Positions 12,101 through 26,761 of a DNA stretch of 64,000 nucleotides are shown here, piece after piece. Both the position numbers and the translations under genes were made by a program. Below the pieces are notes generated by a model, which saw only the letters and a list, made by a program, of their open reading frames with translations, was not told the origin of the DNA and searched no databases. This DNA is from Chrysomallon squamiferum (lineage: Eukaryota > Mollusca > Gastropoda > Neomphalida > Peltospiridae): NCBI GenBank assembly GCA_012295275.1, contig CM022665.1, positions 3,948,167-4,012,166 on the forward strand. The letters are read 5' to 3'. Positions within the stretch are counted from its first letter, which is position 1. Each line of letters begins with the position of its first letter.

Positions 12101-14245
12101 ATTTGAAGGTTTTATAAATTGCTGAAGGTTCTCTTGTCACTAACTAATAAGGGAGTCATCTTGTTTTCTAAATGGTAACATCAGCTAATTAGAAAGTCTT
12201 GAACAGCATTGACCACATTATTGGAAATGTATTAATACAAGAATCTACATTATTATGTCAGGAGTGTTAGTTTCTGTATTTATAATGCATTTAATAAAAA
12301 AAAAATTAGAATTTAAAAAAAATACCTAGTCAATCTTGTGTTCAATCATTTTTAATCTTTTCTTGTGGGTTTTTTTTTTTTTTTCCCTTTATTTTAATAA
12401 AAACTAATAGGTCTTTATTAAGATAATAACATAATTATAGGAATCTTGTTATTGGAATATCTGGGTTCATTTGACAGTCTGTCTTTCCAGACTAATAAGT
12501 AATGAAGACATTAAGCAGATTGAATTTGATCATTTGGCTTTTTGATTTATCAAACATCCAGTGGGACAGGTCTAGAAAAAGAGCTTGTCTCAAGACTGAT
12601 CCATATTCAAGTCTGCTGACAGTTTCTCACATTGCTGAAAGCTTTCGTCTGGGCACTGGTTAGGAAATATTGACACCACATCATGGTTTCTCAGTTAATC
12701 TATTTCTCTCCTGAGGTTCTTAGATTTTTTTCAGCATGTACCCAAAGTTTATTTTATTTTCCTATAGCTTTCACTGACAAATTACAATTGTGAATGTAAG
12801 TACCAGAATGCTTGAATTTGCTACAGAACAGTTGGTATGTGAAACTGTTGCACTAGCATCAAGAATGGGATAACACAAAACTATTGCAGTACAAGTTCCT
12901 TTTTTTATCAAAGTGCTTTCAGAATGGTATAAATGTTGTTTATGGCCCATGAGGATAATGTATGTTTTTGCTTTTCTTTTGTTGTAAATGTTTAAAATGA
13001 AATGGGAGTAAAAGCCTGCTTCTGCTGTTGTTTTTTCTTTTCTTTTTTCTCCAAAAAAACCTCATTAAATTAAAAAACAAATAGCTGTCTTTGGCATGGT
13101 GGGTGGCATATATACTGAATGTAAAGTTTGTTTATCTTGTCAAGTGTCTATAACATTTTAACTTTTAGACAGTTGTGACAAATGCATTCATTCCTGGCAC
13201 TTGAACTACAAACCATTTATTTTTACTTAGCATTTACTCGTGCAAATAACCTTGCTTCTCTGCAGTCTCTGTATTGCCTTGCATATACTATACCTGAAAT
13301 GTACTCGTACTCAGTAAATAAACAAGGTCTGCATTCTTAAATGTAGTGCACTTTTAATAGTGTCAAAGAACCGTGGCTTTTTCCACCTTGCATTTCCCAC
13401 CTTGCATTTCCCTTCTTGTTTTAATGAGGACAGTAGCATTGGCACATGGTATTATTGTCAATTTGTCAGTTATAATGCAGCAGCCACTGATAAATTGTTT
13501 CCCTCATCATGAAGCAGAGAATCTGACACCCACTAATGCAACTGGAGATAATCTAATCTTGGAACAAGAGCCCGATTCCCCAAGCTTTCACTGAGTTTAT
13601 GATATACCAGACAACAGTGTTCTTTTACACATTTTTCTGACCTGTTACACATGGTAATGTGATACTTATCAAATATCTGTATTCTGCATTTAAAAAAAAT
13701 GACAAGTATTGTGATGTGCTGTACATAGTGTTCTATAAGCAGGTTTAGAATTGAAACGAAGCACTGACCATATAAAATTGGATGAAACAGTTTTTGAAAT
13801 AAAATAGTTCAGTGCAGTATTTTTTTATTCTTTAGTACTATCCATTATTTTTTTGATGTTTTACAGAAAATTACGTTTTTACCAATTTCATAAATGTGTT
13901 TCTGAATGCATGATTTTTTTCTAACTTGTAATAACTGGATTATATTGTCAGTTGTAGGTTATTTCAACATGTAAATTTTCTTTTCTTTTTTAAAAATAAT
14001 TTTAATTCTGGTTTTTTCCAGTGCTCGTTTATTATAACTTTAATGGGTAATAAAACAGCTGCAGATGTTTATCTGGCTCTTATTGCATAGGAAATGTTAA
14101 ATATTCAGAATGTAGAATCTAAGTTGCACAAGGAACTGGGAATTAATGTAACCAAATGCCTTGTGTAACTATTGTCATTAATATGCTAAAATCACCTTTA
14201 AATCTTCTCTTTTGTTGAATATTTTACTTTGCCATGTTGTATCAG

Positions 14246-14294
<49 letters not shown>

Positions 14295-15792
14295 CTCAAA
14301 AAGAAGGGCAAATTATTGATTTAAAAAAAATAATAATTTAAACGATTTATAAATTAAAAATTATTATATATTTACTACTTAAAAATATACCTTCAGCAAA
14401 ATAATGTTTAATTGTAGTAGTAAACAAGAATAAGAAAATTAAATGCTTCTGCTGCTGTTGTGTGTTAATCACAGATTTGTATTCATAGTCATCATCTCCT
14501 AATTCATACAACAGAAAGTAAACTAATATGGCATTGTTGTAGAAATAATGTTGTCTTGTACCTGTGGATTTAAAGGTCAATATATGTTTATTAGAATTAA
14601 TTTTATAAAATGATAGCTTGTAAAGCAAATGTTGATGGTGACTGGATATATTAACTTTTGTGCAAATGTAAATTACACTGGCCTTTTAAAATTCAGGTTC
14701 AGCAATCAAACATTTAGCTGCTTTTCATTATATTACATTGATCTACTCTTGTGACAGTAACAATTTTCAGCCATTGAAATTAAATTCTGCAGTTCAAAGT
14801 TTATCCTTGTTGTAACAATTTACCTACAAATATCCAATGAGTAATGTATTATAATAATCCATTTTGTCTAATGGTTTGTCATTACATCACCTGAAATAGA
14901 AAAAAAACAAAAACAAAAAACAAATGCAGTAATAAGAAACAAATTGATTATAATAACTGCAAAAAAAAAAAATGTGTGTGTGTGTGTGTGTGTTTATATA
15001 TATATATATATATAAATAATGAAACACAAAGACCAAGCAGTAATAATAACCAGAATGTCAACACTTGACATTAATCTTTTTTTCTCAGTATGTTATTTTA
15101 AATATCCTGCAGGCTTGGGGCAGTGAAGTCAGGGTTTGATTCGTTCAGTAATACTGATTCACACACTCCCAGGCAACCACATTTGACTGATGGCAATTCT
15201 TACTTTCTTCAGTATATTATTGGACAGGCAGTCCATGGGTGCATTCTGTCTGCCATTGATCTGCTTAAGGCTATTGTTTGCATGTCATTTGTCAGAAACA
15301 ACTACAAGTGTCCACAACACTGAATTATTTCTTTTACCTTTCAGAACAGAGAGACAAAACATGTGTTCATCAAAAATCTGGAAAAACTGTTTTGTAAAGG
15401 CCACACAGAGTGCATTAGAAACTTTTAATTGATAGTATTTACACGTCTGCTGAATCAGTCTTGCATTAAAAGTTACTTGTCCACATTCATGCACCATTAA
15501 TTAACATGTTTCATATGACATTCTGTTACATCAGACGGTTTTATTACAAATGTCACTTTGGTGTTAATAGCCATCTCTAATTTCTTGGGAAAATCTGAAT
15601 TTCTTTTGTGGTTTATTTTCTGGCTTGTTGCAGATGTTTGTGTCCGTTTTTAAAGAAAATTTGAAATGAAGGTATTTTTTGGAAATGTAATGATAAAGAA
15701 AAGTATTATCAACTAAAATGACCATAATTGTGTCTTGTTTGTTTTCCCTTCTTTTTTTTTTTTTAAATTATTATTAATTTGTATATTAAAAC

Positions 15793-15847
<55 letters not shown>

Positions 15848-16983
15848 GTTTTTAAAATAATTTAAAAACTATGGTCCCATTTTGTTATTTGCTCAGTAAA
15901 GTAATAAATAATAAAAAAAAAAAATCATAGATAATATTCTTGGAAACCTATGTTAATTCTATTTTAGCATTATGAAAATTGTTCTCAGAAACATGATGTT
16001 TCAATTCAGGTTTAGTGCATGATTCCCGTCCAACAGTTACATGTGGTCTATGCTGTTCAGAAACCCAGAAGATCTGTTTGTTTATTCTAGTCTAGGCTTG
16101 TCTGATCATACACACAGAGGAACACGTGTTAATGCAAGCTGTATTATATGAGACTCTAGGTTTTCAGTTTGGTGTACCTGTATCTTTGCCTTATTTGCCA
16201 TTTTACTATTCCAGCAACAAAATAGTTTCATTCTTAAAGATATACCCATATAATTTGGAGATGAAGAGAAAAGGATTTGCATACACATCTCATAATGACC
16301 ATGAATTTAATTATTGAGATTGATTACTTTCATTTTTTTAATTTTTAATTTTTTTTAATTTTTTAATTTATTTAAATGTTTAAAATGTATTCTTTTTTTG
16401 CTTTAATGCAGTTTTTATTTTTATTTATTAATTTTTTTTTTTTTTTTTGTTCACAAATTTAAAAGCAATAATAGTAAGATATCAGTTACACTAATTGGAG
16501 AGGTTTCCCTTTCTGAATCATTATCATCTACCACATTGATGTTTTCATGTTCGTTTGACAAAACACATCCATATTTTATATCCCTGTAGTTAAGCACAAT
16601 GTTGTTACGAAATCACAAATGTTTTAAAATACAGATACGTTTGTGTTAAAAATTAAATACTTATTGACCAGTTTTGTAAACCAGTTTCTTGTTCACCAGA
16701 GCTAACATTAATCTGGCACACATGTGCATTTAAGCCATAAATTTTATTACTTGCATCCAGCACTTCATTATCATGATATTTTTGGATCATGGAAGAGCAG
16801 AAAATGGCAGAAGTTTTGAAACTTAAGAGATAAGTTTTAGCTTTTTGAGCATTATTATATGACTGTTGAGTTTGTGATTTTCACATGCTTGAAATTGTAA
16901 TTATTACAATCTTTTAGTAAACATCTCATATCCTCAGTATATTTCAATTCATTAACTGAAAGGCTTAATATTTGTTAAAGCAG

Positions 16984-17024
<41 letters not shown>

Positions 17025-20000
17025 GAAGGTCAGCTTGTACAGCATACAAATCAACATTTTGATATGTGTTGTTACAGCCAGTGGGGATTTAGGAAATAAT
17101 TCTTCAATACAGAAAGCTTAGTACACTAACCCAAAATATATTTGTTATCTTATTTATTTTGTTTTATTTTTATTTTCCAAAATTATGATAATGATTTTAT
17201 TACATTTTTCTCCAACAATAATTCATATATTAATTCATAAACTTGGGATTTTACTATCATTTAATATCTCATTATAATGTAATAACACTTTGTTAAGTAA
17301 GAAGTGTATTTCAATTTAAAATGGAAATCAAAACAAATCTGAAAATGAGACTGATGTAAACATTCTCAGAAGTCAAACTTGACATCAGAAATAGGGCACT
17401 TTGCTGATAGAATTTGTTTTGTTTTTCTTGCAGTATCTTTATAATCAATATTTCATCTAAGCTAAGTAGATGTGCATCTCATGTTATGCAGTCAACATTC
17501 AAATCAAACTTCAGAAAAATGAAATACAGTTCTTTAGAAATGGCACCTGATTGATTCATCAGTGATCAGAAATGTTTCATAGTACGTGAATATGTGATAC
17601 TCATAACTCTTAAACTTACACCTCCTCAAGAATTTGTAAAGTTTGTACACTGAATGAAAAAGTAAATCTAATGTGAATTTTTTTTTAAATATTTTTCAGA
17701 TGCATCACCCCATACAAATGAAACCAGCTGATAGCGAGAAGAGAAACGGTGAGTTAGGTGTGTCATTTGTATTTTTTCAATTCCGTCATTAATTACTTGG
17801 CTTGTATGCCAGCAATACCTTTGTCATCCGATTTGGAAAGAGGCTAAACATCTTTTCTTATTAAATTTCAGAATTACACTTTAATGTTGGGTATCATTTT
17901 ATGTCTCACTTAGATCATGAGAATAATTGTTCTTATGTAATTTTCAAAGATCTGTTAAATTTGAAAAAAAGTAGATGCAGAACTGAATGCATGTATGAAT
18001 GCTTTTTAAGTAATTTGTTTTGAACACCATTTAGCCTTTTAAAAATTATTAATTCCCTCACCCCCCCCTCCAATATATTGCTTTTCAGTCAGGTGTAGCC
18101 AGTAGCATTCTGCAGTTTTTGTTTTCAAACATTTTGTTACACAATGCAGTTGAAGTTGATTTCCCCTAGATTTAGTGATAATTTCTCAAAATAATTTTCA
18201 TCGCATGCTATGAAAATGTCATTTCACAGCAAGGTTTTATTTTAAAACAATAACTTTTGAATATGTATATTAAAAAACCAAGGCTGGTTATTAAGACCTC
18301 CAAAAATTAAATACTTTTTTATATATAATGCATTTACTTTGGATACACATTTTTTAGAAATTGTATTTTTGATTTAATTTTAATTTTCTTTTTTTTACAT
18401 TTTTTTTTTTTTTTTGTTTTAAATATCCACATGTCCTTTATTTGTTTTATAAAGAAAGAGATTAAAGTAGCAGAGTAAATGATTTTAAAAAATACAGCAA
18501 TAGTTTAATATGGCAAACTGCCCAAGGATGTCAACATGCATATCGATACAATAATATTATACCACACTTACCTAATAACTGTTCTTATTAGTCAAGTCAT
18601 TAAAAGTACATGGACTGTTCAGATATGTCATCTGAATTGTCTTTCTAACTATTTTGGATCACATTTGTTGCAGTAGAAGAGAGAAAATTATTTGTTGGAA
18701 TGTTGTCAAAGAAACTGAATGAGAATGAAATAAGAATGATGTTTGCCCCATTTGGTGTCATAGAAGACTGTACAGTACTGAGAGATTCAAATGGCCAAAG
18801 TAGAGGTGAGCTGGTTTCTTAAATATCTTTTGTATATTTCTGGCACTGAATTAATTTAAGACAAAAAGATGCAAACACATTTATAACTTAAACTCACCAA
18901 GCAATCAAACATACATACACAAAGAAAATACCAAGTAATTTATCGAAGTGAAAATGGTATATCCCCTAAAAGCTGTATTTTTGGTCGTTGGTTGAAAATA
19001 TAGAAATACAACTAGTTGTTACATCTTGTCACTGTTTACAGTGATTGTAAGGGGAGCAGAGTATATATTTTTTTAATGTTTTTACTGATGGTTTGTTTTA
19101 CTTTTTACTATTTATTTATTTATTTATTTTTACGTGCATATTTTAATGGATTTTTTTTATTTTTTTATTTTTTTTTTAACTACATGCTTTTTTAGTTAAT
19201 ATCTCATTTTACAATTACTGTCTCATTAAAGTGGTAACATTAATACTTAATTTTTAAATATTATTTCAGGTTGTGCTTTTGTAACATATGCTAACCGCCA
19301 GAGTGCCCAGAATGCTATTAAAACAATGCACCATTCACAAACAATGGAAGTAAGTATATATTTTGTTAATGATGCATTATAGTTAACTAAACCAATTAAG
19401 AAATACAATAGCTTAGAATGAAATAATATCATCTGTTGGTATTCTGCATTAAATGTCATATCCAGCAGGCAAAGTTTATGTAATTTATGGAAATGTATGA
19501 ATATCAGTTAATTTTCTAATATGTATTATATTATTGCCAAAAGGTAACATCTGTTTGAATATTTGGTAAGTTATGAATAAAAATAACGATGTTAATCAGG
19601 AATTCAGTCATCCAAATAATATTTTAGATAAATGTAACAAAATGAACTAAAGAATGTTTTTAAATGTTAGTAATACTTGAAAATAAAATAAATAAGAAAT
19701 GGGGAGATAATTTAAAATATTTTTACTTGATTTATTAGGTTTTTTTAATTTATTTTAAACTTTAAAAAAAAGAAAGGGAGAAAAGTCCACAAACAATAAA
19801 CTAGAAAAGAAACAAACACTAATAGTAACCTTTGTACCTAATTCATGCTTATGTATGCAGTTAATCCTTTATTTCAGATGTTTAAAAGTAACAAAGAACA
19901 TTCTGACATGGTGCCAGATTTACTCCAGTAATAAAATTCTAAGTGTTTAATGAGTTTTTGTTCTTCTTTTTTTTTCTTGTATATATAGTTTAATAGAAAA

Positions 20001-22979
20001 GAGTTCAAAATAATTCTGACTTAACTAACCAGAATAAAAATTTCAGTTAAACAAATAAATTAGGATTTATTTAAAAATATATTAATTTGTATTTGTTTTT
20101 TTTTTTTTTACAGAGTTGTTCATCTCCTGTGGTTGTGAAGTTCGCTGATACACAAAAAGAGAAAGAGGCCAAGAAATTACAGCAAATGACAACTAATCTG
20201 TGGAACATGTCACTGGGTGGTCTTGGTGCTCTTGGACCACAGTACTTAGCTGTAAGATAAAACAAATGTGCTCTCTGGTTTTAATTTTAATTTGTACTAT
20301 AAGGTCAGTGTCAAATGGATTTAACTGCAGAATTTTAAATTCTGTTATGAGTCGAAAATGTTGTGATTGCTGCAGAAGAAATTTTAATGCATTTTCTTTT
20401 TTTTCTTTTTTTCTTTTTTAAACAATAATCTGTTCATCCACAGCCTATTTGTAATTTCCTCTTTCATTTAATTTTGATAAATTACATATAATAGCTGACT
20501 GAAGTAGTCTGTCTAGCTGAAATAGCTATTATCCAGCCAACATCTCACGTTATTAAAAACATTTTGTATTGAGTGCAAAAACTGGGATGTCACACCAGTG
20601 ACTGCTCATAATCCTATGAAACAAATACACTTAATCACAGTTTTTAAAATTAAGAAAATAATGCCATTGTTAAATTACTAATAATGATTCTTTTTTTTTT
20701 GGGGGGGGGATAATAAAACATGTCAAAATAGAAATAGCTATGGTGAATTAATTTCATTGCATTCCAGACACCTTCATGGATTCCATAAATGTTTATTTTT
20801 TTTTTTTTTTTTACAGTTGCTACAGCAAGCAATGACCAGCAATATGTTCAACAATATGGGAAGCATAGGTTAGTAATTGATAGAAAATTCTGCAAATACA
20901 TTAAAAAGTTCTTTTTATGGTATAGCTAATGTTTCGAATTCTACATCTGCATACATACTTGTTTAACAATAATTAATTTAACATCCTATTTCATATTAAA
21001 ATTTGGAAAAACCCCAATTGATTTTGATATTTTAAATTTGAATTAAGTATACCATGAGCTCTGTGTTTATAATTAAGAAGCAGAAATAAAAAAAAGTCCA
21101 TTTGAAAAGTATTCATGTATTTTATTAATTGATTACAATATTTAATTACTGATGTCTTTTAAGTTAAAACAATAAGAATATAATTTATTTATTTATTTAT
21201 TTCATTTTATCTTATTTTAATAATAAAAAAATATATATATTTCAGACCATTGTAATTCTGGCTTGAACAATCTCGGTGTCCAGCAGTTAATGGCAGCAGC
21301 AGCAGCAGCAGCAGCAGGAAATAACCCAGGTATGTAACAAACAACTAATTGTTTAATTTTTTTTGTTAACTGACATACTAAATTACGTGAATAGGCTGCC
21401 CTGACTCCTTGATTTTATTATTTTGTTAAATATAAAGATTATTTCTTAAGATGTAAATGATAATGTAACAAAAAAAAAAAAATATATATATCTATATATT
21501 TTTTTTTAAACAGGGCTGCCTATGCATCACATTAGTTTGATATTATTGCATTTATGTTACAATGACAGAGCACTGGGCATGTTAACAAGTTTATATTTTA
21601 GAAATAAAAGCATCATCTAGTTACTACTGTAGTTATTGACAACCTAGATACTATGTTCATTATTAATATCAGCTGGCAAAATATGTTTTGTCTGTTACGT
21701 TTCAACAGTTTGAAAATAATGAACTACTAAACAAAATCTGGAAGTGCATTTGTACACATTATGTGATTCACACAAAATGGTTCAGTTTTAAAATGGCCAG
21801 CATTTTCTTGAAATAACTGTACAAGCAGATTAGATAATGAATTGTTCATGGTTGCAGTGTATCTGTATATAGCCAAACTTTAATTACTTAAAATTCTATT
21901 AGAAAGAAAACATTGTTCAAAATTACTCATAATGGACAAAACCTTTTCAGAATAGCTGTATTTAGTTTCAGTGCCAGATGATTCAGTTATTTTTTATATT
22001 ACTTCAAAATACACTGTGACCTACTAGAAATGGAGAAAACAAATTGCATAAAATGATATAAAAAAATGTGATATTCATACTCATTTAAATTGGCTAATAA
22101 AATAAACATAAACAGTATTCTGAATACAAACAAAATGCAAATTGGATATATAAACAAACAGAATACAGGTCTGAAGTAACATAATTTATAAATTTACAAA
22201 TAACATTAAGCATTCAAATGACAGTATAGTTACTATATATATTTTGGGGGGCGTTTTTGATTTTTCTCTTATTTATTTTATTTTTCTCCATAATTAAATT
22301 ACGCCAGATGAGAGTAACATTTCTGAATTTTGTCTGTGAACAGTTCCATATAAAATACATTAGATAAGACATTAATGAAATTTTAGAATAACAAATTTCA
22401 GTAACAAATGGAGTTATTTAAGCTGATTAGCTGTTCTTTTTCTAATTATGTTGTACAGAAAATAACTTTATATATTATTTTTATTTTTATTTTTAAACAG
22501 ATTGTGTTCAAGTTATATTATATTTATCTACATAAAAATATTTTTAGATATCTTGTGGGAGGGGAAGAAAAAACAAATTGATTGTACAATATACTGCTTT
22601 TATAAAACTAAGGCACACATGCACAAAAAGATTCAAAATTTTATCCAGCATATTCAGTTTTTGACATTTTAATATTGAGAATCTGGCATTAAATTTGTGT
22701 TTTATAACATTAATTTTTTTTAATTATTATTATTTTTTTATATATATATTATGCTGTTTCAGTGATAAATACCTTTCTATATTACTTTATTAGAAAGTAA
22801 ATTTTTTATGTTGATGAAATAATGAAAAATAAAACCCAATGTGAGTTGTAGTTACTTTAAAAGTTCTTTTAATAGTCCACATAAAGTCATAAATATATTT
22901 AACTATCTCTTTATTGTTTATTTTTAAAATTTTATTTCACTTAATTAGGAATTTCTAAATTGATGACTATTATTATTAC

Positions 22980-23037
<58 letters not shown>

Positions 23038-26000
23038 TAGTGGACTTGCGAAGAATTTATTCATTTATTTATTTAGTAGTAGTTTATTTCAGGGTTTTAT
23101 TTATTTTATTTTTTTTATCATTATTATATTATTATTATTATTTATTAGATCTGTATTATTATTATTATTACATTTTTATTACTTTGCAAGGGATAGATTA
23201 ATTTGTTAATAATAATAATAATAATAATAATAAAGTACTCAAGTCATTGGTACTTTCTACATCTAATGTCTGTTTTGTGTGCTGTGTAATGCAGGCCTAC
23301 TGGCTGCGTTGGCAGGTCTGAACGGCACTGCCAGTAACAACAACTCCCTGCCCAGTGGCAACTCTAACCTCAACACAAACAACAACCAGTCAGGTATCTC
23401 TGATCTAAAGACTTGTCAGTTCACAGTTTGATGCATTCAGTTTGTGCGCGCATGTGCCTTGCATCTGTTTCAACTAGTGTCTGTTTTTAAACCATAATCA
23501 GCTGCTTAGAATTGTTAAGTGAATTGTGTCCAGGTATAAATCAAATTACATTTGGTTCCAAAATGTATTTTTAGTATTATTATTATTTATTAATTTATTT
23601 ATTTTTTATTTTTTTTTATTATTTATTTGTTTGTTTCTTTGTTGTTGTTATTTTTTTTTTTTTTTTGTTGGGGGGGTGGTTGTTACTGTTTTTTTCAACA
23701 ACAAAAAATTTGGGTGGGCGGTCAAATTCTGAATTTATTATTTATTTTAATGTAGATTTTTAAAGATCAAAAATATCTAGCATCTTTTATAAAATGCAAT
23801 TAAAATTAATTACAGAAACTGAACAGTTGGTAAACCATTTACTAACAATGAAATAAGACTCTTTTTTTTAATTCATTCTTTCTTTCTTTCTTTCTTTCAA
23901 TCTCATTACTATTATTTTAATTTTTTATTTATTTATTATTTATGGTTAAGACCTAAATAAAATAATAAAGAATATAAAATAACATTTCACCCCTTTCTCA
24001 GTAGAATCAGTGAGATCGATTCCAGGTCAAAAAAACAGAAAAGAAAGATTTTTATTCCTTTAGTTAAAAATATCAGTTTTCTAATTTCGTTGAAATAATG
24101 TGCTTTTGGCATTTTTCACTGGAATAATTGCTGAAAATTGTGATACTTTTACAGTTAAAAACAAATGTCTGTTTCTGTGGAGTTACTTTTGTATATGAGA
24201 CTTAGGTTTCATAGACTAATTTATCAAACATGATTTCTTTATATTGAGTTGTCATTACCTTTGGAACCAGTAAGCACATTTTTTTTTTTTTTTTTTTTCC
24301 CCTCATTTATAATTTCATGGGAAAATGGAAAGATAAAAATTTCATTGCTATTGATTTTGCAAATTTTTGTTAGATTGAATTAAATTTTATAAAAAAAATA
24401 ATTAATTGTTTGGGCATTAATGATTTGTATAATTATTTTATTTATATGAGCTGTACTGCTTGAATTTTAAATTTTTTTTTTTTTTTTAAATTTAAATTCC
24501 TGATGGAAATAACTTAAATTTTTAAGATTCTTCCAAAATATTACAAAAAAAAAACAATATTAATAAAATAAAATAATAAAGATTACATATTTTAACAGCA
24601 AGCAGAAATAAAGGGTTAATTTAAATTTTATGCAGTTCATCAGAAATAATGAAATCAGTTCTATTTTTATTTCACAGATAATAAAATCTCTGTAATGTAA
24701 TTTTACTGTTAAGATTTATGTAAGGGCATGCAGAAACAAATGAACACTATTAAAATAAAAATGAATTGAAACTTATTTTAATTTTTATACATTTCAACAA
24801 AAATGATTACTTACATTATTAATAATTCTATTTTTGAACTGAATTATATAAGCTAACAGAAAGAGTAAACCAAAATGAACATAATAATTTTTATTTTATT
24901 TATATTAACAGTTCATGAAATGCTGTTGAATTGAAGTTCTGATAAAAATAAATATTTTAGAAAGAAGCAGAAAGAACACTAATAAAAATAATTGAAAAAG
25001 TATTTTTTAATTCTAGTACAGTCATTAAAAACATACTGAATTTTATTTTACTTTACTACACTTTTTTTTTTTTTCTTCTTCTCTTTTTTTCTATACTGTA
25101 ACATTTTATTTTTATTTATTTATTTATTTATTTATTATTACTATTATTATTTAAATTACAGTTCTTTCCGAAAACCTGGAACTATAACATTCACTATAAC
25201 ACATCCTATGCAGCTGTTAGTGTTGTGTTTAGCAGACTTGTGTTGCACATAGCCTTTTCTTTTAACATGTGTCTACTCATATCTTGGCACATTGTCATCA
25301 TATCAACCACTGTTAGCTCGCTGTGTTTTGCTTACCTTTGTCCAGTATTCAGAGTTCCTGTAATGTCCACTGGAAAAAAAAAAAAAAAAAAAAAAAAAAA
25401 GTGTATATTTCTTTTGTTTGCCAGCTTCATTTTGTTTCTGATTGTTCCATGTATCTAATTTTTGCATGTTTTCATTTACATACTTAAATTTTATAAATTT
25501 ATTTATTTATTTATTCAGTTTTGTTTTCTTAATACCCCTTGTTATTTAATGATTTTTTAAAATTTAACTTTATTTTTGGTATTAAACTGGTTATTGATTC
25601 AAAAATAAAAATAGAATTCTCTTTTGTGGTTCATTGTAAGGAAAGATGACAGTATTTTTAATATTTTTAATATTATTAAATTTTTGGTTTTATGTGAAAT
25701 TGAGTTATTTAAATTCCAATGCCTGGAAATATTGTGATTTTTGGACTTTTTTATCCTTTTTGATTTATGAAATATGGTCTAGACATTTGTTATCTGCATG
25801 TTTTATTCATAAACACCAATGTATATATAAATATTATTTTTGTTTCATATATTAATCTAAAAAAAAGGAAAAGAAAAAAGAAATTAAAATACGCAGGCAA
25901 TTTTCAGCAAGAAAACCTTAAATATTTTAATAATGACCATGTAATTTTATTAAAAGTTAGAACAACATTAATTAAATCACAATTGTCTGTCTAAAAAAAA

Positions 26001-26730
26001 TTATAAAATAAATAAGCATTACATTTTTATGAACTGGTCATGTTGACACTTCACCTGTTTGTAATTATTTTCTAGAAAAAACCAAAAATTATTAAAGGAC
26101 AAATTTTAAAAATTATATTTCTTCAAAAGATTTATTTTTGGTTGTTGTTTGGCATGATTGAGTTTAATAATGCCAGGAACAAATAAATGCAGGATTTCAG
26201 ATCTTTGATTTATAACTAAGTTTCCAGTATAAGAAAACATACTATTGTATAAAGACACTGTTGAAATTAATTGAAAAAGAAAATAAATAATAAAAATCTG
26301 CAGACAACAACAGTATAAAAATATAAATATACAATGTTTGGATAGTAAACTTGTCACTGAAAATCGGGTTTACTGATCCTGTTATGCTTTTAATTAATTA
26401 TTTTTTATTATTTATTTATTTATTAAAAAAACAACAACTTGGCACTGTGAAAAAGAAACCAGTTTCTTCAGTTAGAGTTTATGTCAGTGTAGTGCTAGCA
26501 TTCTCCAATGTTAAAAAGCCTTGTATTACACATTAAATTCTTTATAATAATTGAATAATATTAAAATCCTAAAATTGATCAAAATTAAAGAAACATGGTA
26601 ATACACATAATTATCATTTCAGTATGTATGAAAAAGTTTTAAAATAATTGAGCTGATTATAAAAACATCTCGACAGAAAGTAATAAATAATATAAAACCC
26701 AAAATGTATGTGTATTTAAAAATAATGATT

Positions 26731-26761
<31 letters not shown>

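Larger units (their letters stand above)
12019..17699 (+). other. CELF intron 2 (largest coding intron)
   Basis: About 5.7 kb. It holds a poly-A tract at about 14248-14288, (GT)n-(TA)n at about 14973-15014, (GT)n at 15795-15846 and (ATT)n at about 16984-17024. Blocks near 12430-13620 and 15100-15500 are of normal complexity. A 73-codon open frame at 13373-13594 and others there lack recognisable domains. Confidence 0.85.

Noticed and set aside
13373-13594. 73-codon + strand open frame in CELF intron 2
   Set aside because: No recognisable domain and no good acceptor/donor pair giving a frame-compatible exon between the phase-0 exons 2 and 3.
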